Assembly: GCA_910586035.1 (NCBI GenBank)
Contig: CAJUHT010000003.1
Location: forward strand, 81,105-145,104
From: an uncultured Christensenella sp.
GTDB lineage: Bacteria; Bacillota; Clostridia; Christensenellales; Borkfalkiaceae
Length of the DNA stretch: 64,000 nucleotides
Direction of reading: 5' to 3'
This document shows positions 32,684 to 41,798 of the stretch, in pieces. Below the pieces are notes generated by a model. It was not told the DNA's origin, ran no database searches, and saw only the letters and a program-made list of their open reading frames with translations. The translations under genes and the position numbers were made by a program. Position 1 is the stretch's first letter, and each line of letters opens with the position of its first letter.

Positions 32684-34666
32684 TTATATGATGCGTATAT
32701 GTTTTTCTTTATGATAAATTGCAAGTTTATCCACTGCGGGCATAAGTTTAAGCCCCGCCGTTTCGCCGTCTTTACTGTAAACGTAAGCGGTGTTTTCGCC
32801 AAGCTTGCACACGGCGAATTTTTCCCTTCCGTAATCGGCAACCGCCGTAACATCCGTGGAAATGCCCTCCGAAGCAAACTGCAAGTCGTAAGGTCCGCAT
32901 TCGTATAAAAGTTTTTCCGTAAACGCTTTCTTAACGCCTATGGCGGTAATCAGCTTATCTACCGTCTTGTCGGGACAGGGAATTTTGTATCCCTCCACGT
33001 CAAGCATAAACTTAATGCCGTTCTTTTTAACCGTTTTGCCGTTTTCCTGCGTTTCTATAACGGCTTTTTCCTTTACGAGCACGCCTTCCATTCTTATAAC
33101 TTCGGGCATACTTTCAACAACCGTTTCACCCTGTGATACAAACGAAAGCTTTTTGAGGTCTATTTCTATTCCCGTCTTTCCGTTTGCAACTTCGCCGTCG
33201 GTTAAGGCAAACAATCTTCTGCCGCCAAGCTCGAAAGAAACGACGGTTTTGCCGTTTACGTTTTCACAGCCGACCACTTCAACCTCCGCGTCAGTACCGC
33301 CGAAGCGCACCGCGTCGGTGGGAATGAGCAGTTCGTAATCGCCGTCCGCGCACTCTATGGCTTGGGGAAGCGCAAGCTTTACCCCGAGGAAAGAAAGTTT
33401 ACCCGAAGCGACTTTACAGTCGAGATAGTTAAACTCGGGCGCGCGGGGAATTATGCTCAACTCGCTCTCTCTGTCGAACAGATGAACTTTGTTAATATTC
33501 AGCGCGGCTTCGACGATATCGCCCGAAGCAAAATCTGTTGCGCCCTTTGTTTCTATAATTATGCGCGTGGAGCTTTCCGTGTAACCGTCGCCGTCCATAT
33601 TTATGTCGCCGTATATGAGCGTCTGGTTGCCCAATTCTTCCCTATGCGACACTTTAACCTTAATGGTAGTTTTGCTGTCCTTTACCACCGCGGGGTCGAT
33701 AGAAATGTCCTCCGCGCGCAGACCTATAAACACCTTGGTTTTGCCGTTGAGGTAGGCGGGTCTTGCCTTGTACAGCATAGAATAGGGGACTTTTATTTTC
33801 GCTTCGGAATACTCGAAGTTTATTTCCACCTCTTCGCCCTTTTTAAGCAGAGTGCCCTCGAAAAAGTTCATCTGCGGCGTGCCTATAAAGCCTGCGACAA
33901 ATTTATTGCCGGGATAATTATACAGGTTTTTGGGCGTGTCGATTTGCTGTACGAAGCCGTCCTTCATAACGACGATGCGCGTACCCATAGTCATAGCTTC
34001 GATTTGGTCGTGCGTAACGTATATGAAAGTCGTTTGCAGTTTGGAATGAAGCTTTGAAATTTCGCTGCGCATCTGTGTTCTCAGCTTGGCGTCGAGGTTG
34101 GAAAGCGGCTCGTCCAAAAGCATTACCTTGGGTTCGCGGACAATGGCGCGCCCCAAAGAAACCCTCTGTCTCTGACCGCCAGACATCTCTTTGGGTTTTT
34201 TGGCAAGGTATTCGGTTATTCCGAGTATATCCGCCGCTTCGAGCACCTTTTGGTTTATTTCGTCCTTGTTGTAGTGGCGCATTACGGGAATTTCTTTGCC
34301 GTTTTTATCGAGTACGGGGTTGCCCTGCTTATCCCTCTTAACGTCGGGAATTTTCCTTATTTTCAAGCCGAACGCAACGTTGTCGAAAACCGTCATATGG
34401 GGGTAGAGAGCATAGTTCTGGAAAACCATTGCTATATCCCTGTCCTTGGGTTCCATATCGTTTACCACGTTTTCGCCTATGGTCAGCTCGCCCGCGCTTA
34501 TGTCTTCCAGCCCCGCTATCATTCTGAGCGTGGTTGACTTACCGCAACCGGAGGGACCTACGAAAACTATAAATTCCTTGTCCGCGATTTCCATATTGAA
34601 ATCGTTTACGGCTTTCGTGCCGTTGGGATACACCTTATATATATGTTTAAGACTTAATCCTGCCAT
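32684..34666 (-). CDS. MsmK/MalK-type ABC ATPase with long C-terminal extension
   Basis: 660 aa, nearly twice the usual ~370. Walker A GPSGCGKST (37-45), Q-loop Gln83, signature MSGGQRQR (161-168), Walker B VMLLDEP (181-187) and switch His219 are all present, so it should energise the MalF/MalG permease. An extra Lys/Asp-rich segment of about 25 residues (about 106-131) is inserted between the Q-loop and the signature. A normal regulatory OB/TOBE region covers about 240-380, and about 280 further residues follow that look like repeated beta-rich TOBE-like modules. The extension may sense sugars or regulators. Confidence 0.9.
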   Translation of the reverse strand: MAGLSLKHIYKVYPNGTKAVNDFNMEIADKEFIVFVGPSGCGKSTTLRMIAGLEDISAGELTIGENVVNDMEPKDRDIAMVFQNYALYPHMTVFDNVAFGLKIRKIPDVKRDKQGNPVLDKNGKEIPVMRHYNKDEINQKVLEAADILGITEYLAKKPKEMSGGQRQRVSLGRAIVREPKVMLLDEPLSNLDAKLRTQMRSEISKLHSKLQTTFIYVTHDQIEAMTMGTRIVVMKDGFVQQIDTPKNLYNYPGNKFVAGFIGTPQMNFFEGTLLKKGEEVEINFEYSEAKIKVPYSMLYKARPAYLNGKTKVFIGLRAEDISIDPAVVKDSKTTIKVKVSHREELGNQTLIYGDINMDGDGYTESSTRIIIETKGATDFASGDIVEAALNINKVHLFDRESELSIIPRAPEFNYLDCKVASGKLSFLGVKLALPQAIECADGDYELLIPTDAVRFGGTDAEVEVVGCENVNGKTVVSFELGGRRLFALTDGEVANGKTGIEIDLKKLSFVSQGETVVESMPEVIRMEGVLVKEKAVIETQENGKTVKKNGIKFMLDVEGYKIPCPDKTVDKLITAIGVKKAFTEKLLYECGPYDLQFASEGISTDVTAVADYGREKFAVCKLGENTAYVYSKDGETAGLKLMPAVDKLAIYHKEKHIRII

Positions 34667-34681
34667 AATTCTTCCCCTTTT

Positions 34682-36196
34682 TTAAGTTAATATAGCTATC
34701 GAGTACTTGGGCATAGAAAGCGAGTTTCCGCTTCTTCCCACATTTCCGCTGACGCAAATGCTCTGCGCAAGCGTGCCTTCTACGTTGTTTACGGTTTTTG
34801 AGCTTTCGGCGAGATTTATAACCACCGTTATCGCTTCACCGTTATAAGTCTTTTTGATTATAAGCACGCTTTCGTCGCCGCCGGGCAACCTTTCAGCCGT
34901 GCCGCGCATAAGAGCGGGAAAAGCGTTGCGCGCGTTGTTGCACGTCTTGTAATAGTTGATTATGGAATCGCCGTCGGCAAGCTGTTCCTTTACGCCGTCA
35001 AACACATATTCGGGTTCCTGCGCTCCGGGAGGGGGCGTCGTTGCGTTAGAACCTGCATTGTCCCAGCGCATACTCACCCTTAAATCGGGGTCGCTTTGGG
35101 GATTTCTGTTTACCATACCTATTTCATCGCCGTAGTAGGTAAACGTACAGCCCGAATACATAGACATAAGCCCGTAGCCGAATTTTATTTTATCTTCGTT
35201 GCGGGAAACCCTGCCTGCAAACCTGCCCACTCCGTTATCGTGATTGGAAAGGAAAGGCGCGGATATATACTCGCCCGAAGTTTCGGCGCACTTCTTCATA
35301 CCCACCCAAATTTCGTCGGCGGAATTGGTGTTGATTGCGTCCCTTACGTTGCCTGCCGTATCGAAATAGAAGAAGCTGTCTACGCCGCTGGCGTAATAAC
35401 TTTCTATATCCGACCTGCCCGACCACATTTCCCCTACGATGTACGCGTTTTCGTTGTACTTTTCAGCCGTATCCTGTATCCATTTGCAGAATTCAACGCT
35501 GTCGTCCATAGATGGATAATAGAATTTACATCCGTCAAGGCGGAAGCCGTCCGTGCCCATTTCCAGCCAGAATTTAATAATTTTTTCCAGCTCGCCGCGG
35601 ACAAGATTGCTCTTTAAATTCAAATCGGGCATATCGGGAGAGAACCAGGATTCGTACCACAGTCCGTTTTTCTGGTTGTACCCGTCCTGCTGAACCGTGC
35701 TGAAATTGTAGTACGACTTGTACATAGCGTTGCCGCCGAGCGCCTGCTGAAACCAGGGGTGCTGGGACGAAGTGTGGTTTATAACCAAATCGATTATTAC
35801 CTTTACGCCCTTTTCGTGCGCGGAGCTTAAAAGATTTTTATAATCTTCCATAGTTCCGAACCTGTCGTTTACCGCGCAATAGTCGGTAACGTCGTAGCCG
35901 TGGTAACTCGAACAGGGATTTATGGGCATAAGCCATATGCCCGTGTAACCCATATCGCGTATATAATCGAGTTTGGAAGTTATTCCGTTGAAGTCGCCGT
36001 ACCCGTCCCCGTCGGAATCGCAGAAAGAGTAAACGAAAATTTCGTAATAGTTGTCGTACTTGTCTTCGATTATGTTCTCTTCTAAAAGTACTACGGGACG
36101 ACTGCTTTTCTTGCACGCGGGCAACCCGAACGCCGCGGTAAGCGCGCAGACGGAAGCCGCCACAAGACAAATTAGTTTAAGTAATTTCTTTTTCAT
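34682..36196 (-). CDS. Alpha-amylase family (GH13) lipoprotein
   Basis: 504 aa. Lipoprotein signal with Cys28 (GLPAC). The GH13 catalytic residues are Asp221 (DGFRLD), Glu256 (VGEMW) and Asp320 (SNHDNG), with the first conserved region DLVINH at 136-141 and a Ca-binding-like DSDGDGYGDFN loop near 61-70. It probably hydrolyses alpha-1,4-glucans at the outer face of the membrane, releasing maltodextrins to the binding protein. It is encoded 4 bases upstream in order of the permease genes and 16 bases before the ATPase. Confidence 0.93.
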   Translation of the reverse strand: MKKKLLKLICLVAASVCALTAAFGLPACKKSSRPVVLLEENIIEDKYDNYYEIFVYSFCDSDGDGYGDFNGITSKLDYIRDMGYTGIWLMPINPCSSYHGYDVTDYCAVNDRFGTMEDYKNLLSSAHEKGVKVIIDLVINHTSSQHPWFQQALGGNAMYKSYYNFSTVQQDGYNQKNGLWYESWFSPDMPDLNLKSNLVRGELEKIIKFWLEMGTDGFRLDGCKFYYPSMDDSVEFCKWIQDTAEKYNENAYIVGEMWSGRSDIESYYASGVDSFFYFDTAGNVRDAINTNSADEIWVGMKKCAETSGEYISAPFLSNHDNGVGRFAGRVSRNEDKIKFGYGLMSMYSGCTFTYYGDEIGMVNRNPQSDPDLRVSMRWDNAGSNATTPPPGAQEPEYVFDGVKEQLADGDSIINYYKTCNNARNAFPALMRGTAERLPGGDESVLIIKKTYNGEAITVVINLAESSKTVNNVEGTLAQSICVSGNVGRSGNSLSMPKYSIAILT

Positions 36197-36200
36197 AAGC

Positions 36201-37070
36201 TTATCCCTTTACCGAGCCTCCCGTAACGCCCTGCACGTAATACTTCTGCAACCATATGAACAGAGCCGTTATGGGCACGGAAATAATTACGGAAGCCGCG
36301 CAGAATCTCGTGAAATATTGGTACAGAGTTTCCTGTTTAAGCATATCCTTCAAGCCTACCGCAACGTTGTAGTAGTCCTGATTGCCGAACGCCATAAGCG
36401 AAGCGAACATATACTCGCCCCAAGGCGCCATAAACGCCGTTAAAACCGTGTAGATTATAATGGGCTTGGCAAGCGGAAGAATTACCCTTATAAACACCGT
36501 GTGGCGGCTTGCGCCGTCTATTCTCGCCGCCTCGTCAAGCGACTTGGGAATAGTGTCGAAGAAGCCTTTGCAGATGTAATATCCCATACAGGAACTTGCC
36601 ACGTATACGAGAATAAGACCTACAAGCCCCATCTCCTGCGTCAGCCCGACAAGCTTTAACAGGAAGTATATAGCCGTCATAGACATAAAGCCGGGGAACA
36701 TTCCCAAGACGAGCATAAGGTTCATAAGCGGCTTTCTCATTTTAAAGCGCAAGCGGGAAAGCGCGTAACTTGTTACAAGTACGATAGCCGTCTGCAAAAC
36801 CGTTACAACTACCGAAATAATGAGCGTAGTGCCGTACCACTTGGGGAAGTTGAACGTTTGGGTATCCGTAAACAACTTTATATAGTTGTTAAAAGTCCAT
36901 TCGTGCGGCCAGAAATACAGCGTAGCCGCACCAGGCTCACCCCTGAACGATTGAAGCAACAGATAGAAGAAAGGAAACAGCCATACAACGCTCATAACCG
37001 TCAAAATAATATATATGACGGCGTTGGTACCCCTTTCAAGGGCTTTTTTACTGCGATATTTCTTAGCCAT
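36201..37070 (-). CDS. Maltodextrin ABC transporter permease, MalG-like
   Basis: 289 aa with six membrane segments of the MetI-like fold. The EAA loop EAARIDGASRHTVFIRVILPLAKP contacts the ATPase. It starts on the base where the MalF-like gene ends and is followed closely by the amylase gene. Substrate is inferred from neighbours (malQ, amylase, glgP) as maltodextrin. Confidence 0.92.
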   Translation of the reverse strand: MAKKYRSKKALERGTNAVIYIILTVMSVVWLFPFFYLLLQSFRGEPGAATLYFWPHEWTFNNYIKLFTDTQTFNFPKWYGTTLIISVVVTVLQTAIVLVTSYALSRLRFKMRKPLMNLMLVLGMFPGFMSMTAIYFLLKLVGLTQEMGLVGLILVYVASSCMGYYICKGFFDTIPKSLDEAARIDGASRHTVFIRVILPLAKPIIIYTVLTAFMAPWGEYMFASLMAFGNQDYYNVAVGLKDMLKQETLYQYFTRFCAASVIISVPITALFIWLQKYYVQGVTGGSVKG

Positions 37071-38590
37071 TACATAAAGTCCTCCTCGTTCTTTACCGAA
37101 CCCGACTTGTTATAGACAACCAGGGATACGACGGCGGTGATTACAAACATTAAAATGCTTATAACGGAAGCCAGACCGTATTCCTGCCTCTCCATAACCA
37201 ATTTGTACAGCCAGGTTATAAGCAGGTCGGTTTCGCCTGCGTTGCCCGTAAAATCGGAAGTCCTGGGCAAGCCGCCCGTAAGGAGATATATTACGTTGAA
37301 GTTATTGAGGTTGCCTATAAACTGCGTTATGAGATAGGGCGCCGTTACGTGTATCATATACGGAAGCGTTATCTTGAAAAACGCCCTTACGGGACCCGCG
37401 CCGTCTATCCTTGCGGATTCGTACAAATCTTCGGGAATGTTCAAAAGTATACCCGTACAAATGAGCATAGAGTACGGTATGCCGACCCATATGTTTACGA
37501 CTATTACCGTAACCTTGGCAAAAGTTGCGTTAGACAGGAAAGGCAACGGCTCCCGTATCCAGCCCCAGGATAACAACAAATTGTTGATTGCGCCTTCGTC
37601 CGCAAGCATCTGCGACATTAAAAGAAGCGATACGAACTGCGGCACGGCGATGGTCATAACAAGCACGGTACGCCACAGCTTTTTACAGCGGATACCCTTT
37701 TTATTTATGAGAATGGCTACAATCATTCCCAGAATGTAGTTGGAGAATGTTGCAAAAAACGCCCATATGACCGTCCACATAAGGATATGCGCAAAGGTGT
37801 AACCAAACGAATCCGCGCCGGCTAAACTGCCGCCGAACACCTTTACGAAGTTATCCCACCCTATCCATTGGAAGAGTTTTGCGGGCGGCATATGATTTTC
37901 GTCGTAGTTGGTAAACGCCAGAAAAATCATAAAGATTATGGGCAGTATGGTAAAAATGGTAAGTCCCGCAAGAGGAATACCCAAAAGCGTTTTATGATAC
38001 TGCTCGTTGAGGAAGGCATTCATATCCTCCTTAGCCGTTGCCAAGCCCTTGCGCGCTTCTACAAGCTGCTGGGTATAGTATGCCGACTTGATATTTCTGT
38101 ACCAGGCGTATACGAACGTTATTATAAATATTATCGTAAGCAGACCGTAGAGCAAAATCAAAAGGCTGTTATCGCCCTCGGTATACAGAATATTGCCCCA
38201 CTCGTCTTCATACTCGCCCATTTCAATGTGTCCGAGCGAACCGAGAAGCCCTAAATACTGACCGCCGAACAGCGCCATATATAAAATGAACGCTATTTCG
38301 AAAACCAAAAACAACAGACCCCTGAGCCACTGCTTGCGGGCAAGCTGGGAAAACCCGAAAAACACAAACGAAAGACGCGTTTTCCAATCGCCGTACTTTA
38401 CCGCGCGCCCAACCGTAATGCCGCAGTTTGCAACGGCATTCCAAAACCTTTTGGCAAGCGACGGTATGGTTTTTCTGAAAAAGTTAAGAAAAACTACGGG
38501 AATGCTCTTGAAAAAAGCGGCGAATTTATAGCAGAATTTCTGCCACGCCGTCATTTTGAGATAATCGAGCGCTGAAACGAGATTATCCAT
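37070..38590 (-). CDS. Maltodextrin ABC transporter permease, MalF-like
   Basis: 506 aa. The C-terminal 300 residues form the typical six-helix permease with EAA loop ESARIDGAGPVRAFFKITLPYM. The N-terminal ~200 residues contain an amphipathic region and two additional membrane helices (about 88-112 and 142-165), comparable to the longer MalF-type proteins. A good AAGGAGG site precedes the ATG. A large hairpin lies between it and the binding-protein gene. Confidence 0.92.
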   Translation of the reverse strand: MDNLVSALDYLKMTAWQKFCYKFAAFFKSIPVVFLNFFRKTIPSLAKRFWNAVANCGITVGRAVKYGDWKTRLSFVFFGFSQLARKQWLRGLLFLVFEIAFILYMALFGGQYLGLLGSLGHIEMGEYEDEWGNILYTEGDNSLLILLYGLLTIIFIITFVYAWYRNIKSAYYTQQLVEARKGLATAKEDMNAFLNEQYHKTLLGIPLAGLTIFTILPIIFMIFLAFTNYDENHMPPAKLFQWIGWDNFVKVFGGSLAGADSFGYTFAHILMWTVIWAFFATFSNYILGMIVAILINKKGIRCKKLWRTVLVMTIAVPQFVSLLLMSQMLADEGAINNLLLSWGWIREPLPFLSNATFAKVTVIVVNIWVGIPYSMLICTGILLNIPEDLYESARIDGAGPVRAFFKITLPYMIHVTAPYLITQFIGNLNNFNVIYLLTGGLPRTSDFTGNAGETDLLITWLYKLVMERQEYGLASVISILMFVITAVVSLVVYNKSGSVKNEEDFM

Positions 38591-38616
38591 AATTTCCCTC
38601 CTTTAAATTACCGCAA

Positions 38617-38644
38617 TTTGGGGCAAAGCAAGCCTTGCCCCAAA
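38617..38644. repeat. Hairpin between malE-like and malF-like genes
   Basis: TTTGGGGCAA / TTGCCCCAAA with an 8-base loop and no U-tract on the minus strand. This type of hairpin often protects the upstream binding-protein mRNA from 3' decay and raises its yield over the permease. Confidence 0.55.
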
Positions 38645-38670
38645 CGTGCGTTAAATTAGATTTTTAAGTT

Positions 38671-39924
38671 TTAGCCGTTCATACCGCTGATAAGCGATTT
38701 AAGTTTAGCGTCAAGCCCTTCGTATTTGAGTTTTGCAAACACGTCCGCACCGAACGAGTCGAGCGACGACCAATAATTGCTGGGAAGGGAATCCTGCGTC
38801 TTTGCAAAGCTGAGCTGTGAGTTGAACGCGGCGAGCGCAACGTTGCTTTTAACCGCGTCCGTCTGCGAAACTTTTATGTTGGAAGGTCCTATACCCAGCT
38901 TAAATCTCTCAGTCTGCGCCTGCTCGCCCGAAAGGAACGCGGCAAGCCTGTGCGCTTCGGAAAGATGCTTGGAAGAAGGATTTACGCCGAACAGTTTATA
39001 GCCTACGAAAGGTACAAGCTGATGGTCTTTACCCGTCAGTTCGCTGTGATAGGTGGGCATTTTGGTTGCGGCATATCCTTCGCCGAAGGAATCCTGCAAC
39101 ACCTGCGCGTTCCAGGTACCCGTAATAACCGCGCCTATTTTCTTACTTGCGGCATACGACTGAATAACCGTATCATCGGCGTTTACAAACGATTCGTGAG
39201 CGCGCAAATCAATAAGCGCCCTGCCGCCAATCTGTCCGTACGTGTAGTCGCAACCTTCGGGCTTCTGGTCGAAGTCGCACTTAGCCGACTCCATTGTCGT
39301 GCCCGTCCACTTTATGGTGTAGTCGCCGCCAGCGCCGTAGAAGAACGAGCCGAGATACCAGCTGGAACCGCTCTTACTCATATTGAAGAGGAAATATTTT
39401 TTCTGCGCCTTGCACGCCTCTAAAATATCTTCGAGTTTGTTCGCCTGTTCTGCGGAAACTACCGAACTGTCGTAATACATAAAGAAGCCGTTGTCCGCCG
39501 CATAGGGATAGCCGTAGTAATGGTCTTCGCCGCCTTCGACAATCTTGCCCGCTTCGAAAGAGCCTGCAACGTTTTCCGCCCTGACTTTTTCGGCAACCGA
39601 ATCGCTTAAACGAGCAAGCGCGCCCGCCTTTTTAAGGTTCATAAGCTGGTCGTTTGCAAAGCCGTAAACGTCGGCGCCGGCTGTAACGTCCTTACTGAGA
39701 TTGGCATAAGCTTCGCCCTCGCCGCATATGCCCACGTCTATGCTGGTGGTAACGTCGGGGTTCTGCTTGCGGAATTCTTCGACAAGCTCTCTTACAAGGG
39801 TTTGCTGGGTGCTGGGAGCCCATACGGTAATTCCTTTGTCGGTCTTTTTGCACGCCGTCAAACCAACCGTTGCACCAACGGTTAAAACGCTTGCGGCAAC
39901 CAAAGAAACGATGCGTTTTTTCAT
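38671..39924 (-). CDS. Maltodextrin-binding lipoprotein of ABC transporter
   Basis: 417 aa from the ATG at 39924 (AAGGAGAAAG site); an upstream in-frame start is not supported. The lipobox is LTAC with Cys25. It is a type I/II periplasmic-fold binding protein (ITVWAPSTQQTLVRELVEEFRKQNPDV) of the MalE/GanO group. It captures maltodextrin at the cell surface for MalF/MalG. The first 24 residues are a classical lipoprotein signal. Confidence 0.92.
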   Translation of the reverse strand: MKKRIVSLVAASVLTVGATVGLTACKKTDKGITVWAPSTQQTLVRELVEEFRKQNPDVTTSIDVGICGEGEAYANLSKDVTAGADVYGFANDQLMNLKKAGALARLSDSVAEKVRAENVAGSFEAGKIVEGGEDHYYGYPYAADNGFFMYYDSSVVSAEQANKLEDILEACKAQKKYFLFNMSKSGSSWYLGSFFYGAGGDYTIKWTGTTMESAKCDFDQKPEGCDYTYGQIGGRALIDLRAHESFVNADDTVIQSYAASKKIGAVITGTWNAQVLQDSFGEGYAATKMPTYHSELTGKDHQLVPFVGYKLFGVNPSSKHLSEAHRLAAFLSGEQAQTERFKLGIGPSNIKVSQTDAVKSNVALAAFNSQLSFAKTQDSLPSNYWSSLDSFGADVFAKLKYEGLDAKLKSLISGMNG

Positions 39925-39964
39925 TTTTCTTTCTCCTTTACCTATTAAAAAAATTTTTGTATGC

Positions 39965-40053
39965 AAACGGCTTTGCCGTTTTTTTACCGATAATTGTTAT
40001 TACGGGGGCAGCCCGTTGGGCTACCCCCCTTTGTTTTTGGAAAAAAACAAAGG
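39965..40053. repeat. Cluster of three inverted repeats between malQ and malE
   Basis: Three hairpins follow each other: AAACGGC/GCCGTTT (39965-39981), GGGGGCAGCCC/GGGCTACCCCC (about 40004-40028) and CCTTTGTTTTT/AAAAAAACAAAGG (about 40028-40053). The first two are followed by T-runs on the plus strand, opposite to the flanking genes. TATGCAAA occurs on both sides of the cluster. It could be an intergenic repeat element or antisense terminators. Confidence 0.45.
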
Positions 40054-40092
40054 TTTTAGTGTATGCAAATTTTTATGCGGTGAAAAAAATTT

Positions 40093-41592
40093 TTAAATTC
40101 TTTCCGTTTCCGCTCCGACCTTAATTAAAAAGTCTTTAAGTTCTTCGGTAAAGTCCTCCCTTACAAACCGCCAACTCCAATTATTCTCCGATACGGTGGA
40201 GGGCAAATTTATTCTTGCTTCTCCCCCGAACGCAAGCAAATCCCAAAGCGGAATTATAACCGTATTAGCCTTGGACTTAAACGCCAGCTCTATTACCGTG
40301 CGGCATATATCCTCCGCGGAAGAAACTTTTGCCTCCACGCCGAAAACAGCGCACTCTTTAAGCAAATCTTTTATATATACTTCTTTATCTTTTCCTCTTA
40401 AATCTTCTATACACTGCCTCAGCGGCATATTGTCGTGCGTGCCCGTGTAGCATACGAAGTTTTGAGTGTGGTTGGAAGGTTTGTGCTCGTTTTCGGGATT
40501 GCCGTCGAAAGCAAATTCCATAATTTTCATTCCCGGATAGCCTACGTTTTCCATAAGAGAACGCACGCCGTCGTCTATAACGCCTAAATCTTCCGCCACT
40601 ATATTATAATCTAAAATGCTTTCAAACAGTTTCTCTTTGGGTCCGTCCGCCCACCGTCCGCCGCGCGCCGTTTTGTCTTTGGCGGGTACTTCCCAATACC
40701 TGTCAAACCCGCGGAAATGGTCTATGCGGAGAATATCGAAAAACTCGAAACACCTGCGTATCCTCGATTTCCACCAGGAATAACCGTCGGCGCTCATCTT
40801 ATTCCAATCGTAAACGGGATTGCCCCAAAGCTGACCGTCGGCTGTAAAGTCGTCGGGAGGACAGCCGGCAACAACGCTCATTTTGCGCTCGCCATCCATT
40901 TTGAAAAGCTTGTCGCCGTACTTCCACACTTCCGCGCTGTCGTAAGCTATGTACAACGGAATATCGCCCATAAGCGAAACGCCGCGCTGATTGGCGTACT
41001 CTTTCAGCTTTTGCCACTGTTTTAAAAATATATACTGGGTAAATTGCCAGAAAAGTATTTTGCGTTGATTTTCTTTACAGAATTTTTCAACCGCCCGACT
41101 GCCGTACTTTCTGTATTCTGGCGCCCACTCCGTCCAAGCAACGTGGTTAAAATGCGTTTTAAGCGCCATAAACACGGCGAAATCGTTATACTCTCCCCTC
41201 TCTAAAAAGTCGCAAAAGTCCTTGCCGCCGTCAAAGCGGGCAAAAGCCTTTGCAAGCAGGGAAATTTTTTCCGAAAACTGTTTGCCGTAGTTTACGCGGC
41301 GGGCGCAATCGCAAAGTTTTGCAAGGTCAACCTCGCCCCTTTCGAGCAGCCCATCTTCAACCAAAAATTCAAGGTCGATAAAATAATAGTTGAGCGCGTC
41401 CGCCGAACAGGACTGATAAGGACTGTCGCCGTAATTGGTGGGATTTAAAGGCAAAACCTGCCACACCCTGCCGCCTGCTCCGTGCAAAAAATCTATGAAA
41501 TTATACGCTTCTTTGCCCAGCGTTCCTATGCCCTCGCCCGACGGAAGAGCCGATACGGGAAGCAGTACGCCGTAATTCCTTATATTTTTCAT
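40093..41592 (-). CDS. malQ: 4-alpha-glucanotransferase (amylomaltase)
   Basis: 499 aa GH77 enzyme that transfers alpha-1,4-glucan segments, releasing glucose and longer maltodextrins for phosphorylase. Motifs: GTLGKEAYNFIDFL at the N-terminus, LRIDHFRGF (nucleophile Asp), VAEDLG (acid Glu) and TGTHDN (third Asp). Length is normal. It has an AGGA site and is the first gene after the regulated promoter, so the whole transport operon probably depends on it. Confidence 0.95.
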   Translation of the reverse strand: MKNIRNYGVLLPVSALPSGEGIGTLGKEAYNFIDFLHGAGGRVWQVLPLNPTNYGDSPYQSCSADALNYYFIDLEFLVEDGLLERGEVDLAKLCDCARRVNYGKQFSEKISLLAKAFARFDGGKDFCDFLERGEYNDFAVFMALKTHFNHVAWTEWAPEYRKYGSRAVEKFCKENQRKILFWQFTQYIFLKQWQKLKEYANQRGVSLMGDIPLYIAYDSAEVWKYGDKLFKMDGERKMSVVAGCPPDDFTADGQLWGNPVYDWNKMSADGYSWWKSRIRRCFEFFDILRIDHFRGFDRYWEVPAKDKTARGGRWADGPKEKLFESILDYNIVAEDLGVIDDGVRSLMENVGYPGMKIMEFAFDGNPENEHKPSNHTQNFVCYTGTHDNMPLRQCIEDLRGKDKEVYIKDLLKECAVFGVEAKVSSAEDICRTVIELAFKSKANTVIIPLWDLLAFGGEARINLPSTVSENNWSWRFVREDFTEELKDFLIKVGAETERI

Positions 41593-41615
41593 TATCCTGA
41601 CGCACGAATAACCCG

Positions 41616-41673
41616 CGCGAAAACTATTTAATTATTTTCGAAAATATTATACCATAGTTTTCGCAAATGTCAA
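41616..41673 (-). promoter_or_regulatory. malQ promoter with three operator-like sites
   Basis: Minus strand: TTGACA (41668-41673), 16 bases, TATAAT (41646-41651). Palindromic TTTTCGAAAA lies just downstream of the -10 (41635-41644), a related TTTTCGCAAA fills the spacer (41658-41667), and a third half-related GCGCGAAAAC lies at about 41615-41624. The pullulanase promoter has the same arrangement. Confidence 0.75.
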
Positions 41674-41738
41674 TAGAAAAGTGTGAAATTATTTACAAAT
41701 AATGAATATTTTTTTCATTCAAAGGGATATAAACCGAC

Positions 41739-41767
41739 TTGACGAACTTCGGCGGTTAGGGTATAAT
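41739..41767 (+). promoter_or_regulatory. Promoter of the LacI-family regulator
   Basis: TTGACG (41739-41744), 17-base spacer, TATAAT (41762-41767), then an AAAGGAGG ribosome site before the ATG at 41799. Confidence 0.8.
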
Positions 41768-41798
41768 TTATTCAGCCCTATTTAAAGGAGGCATACCG

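Noticed and set aside
33362..34057. A 231-codon plus-strand frame inside the ABC ATPase gene
   Set aside because: The minus-strand protein has all ABC motifs; the plus-strand product matches nothing and has no ribosome site.
41616..41673. CcpA cre site at the malQ promoter
   Set aside because: The palindromes TTTTCGAAAA lack the TGWAANCGNTNWCA pattern; a LacI-family operator for the adjacent gene fits better.
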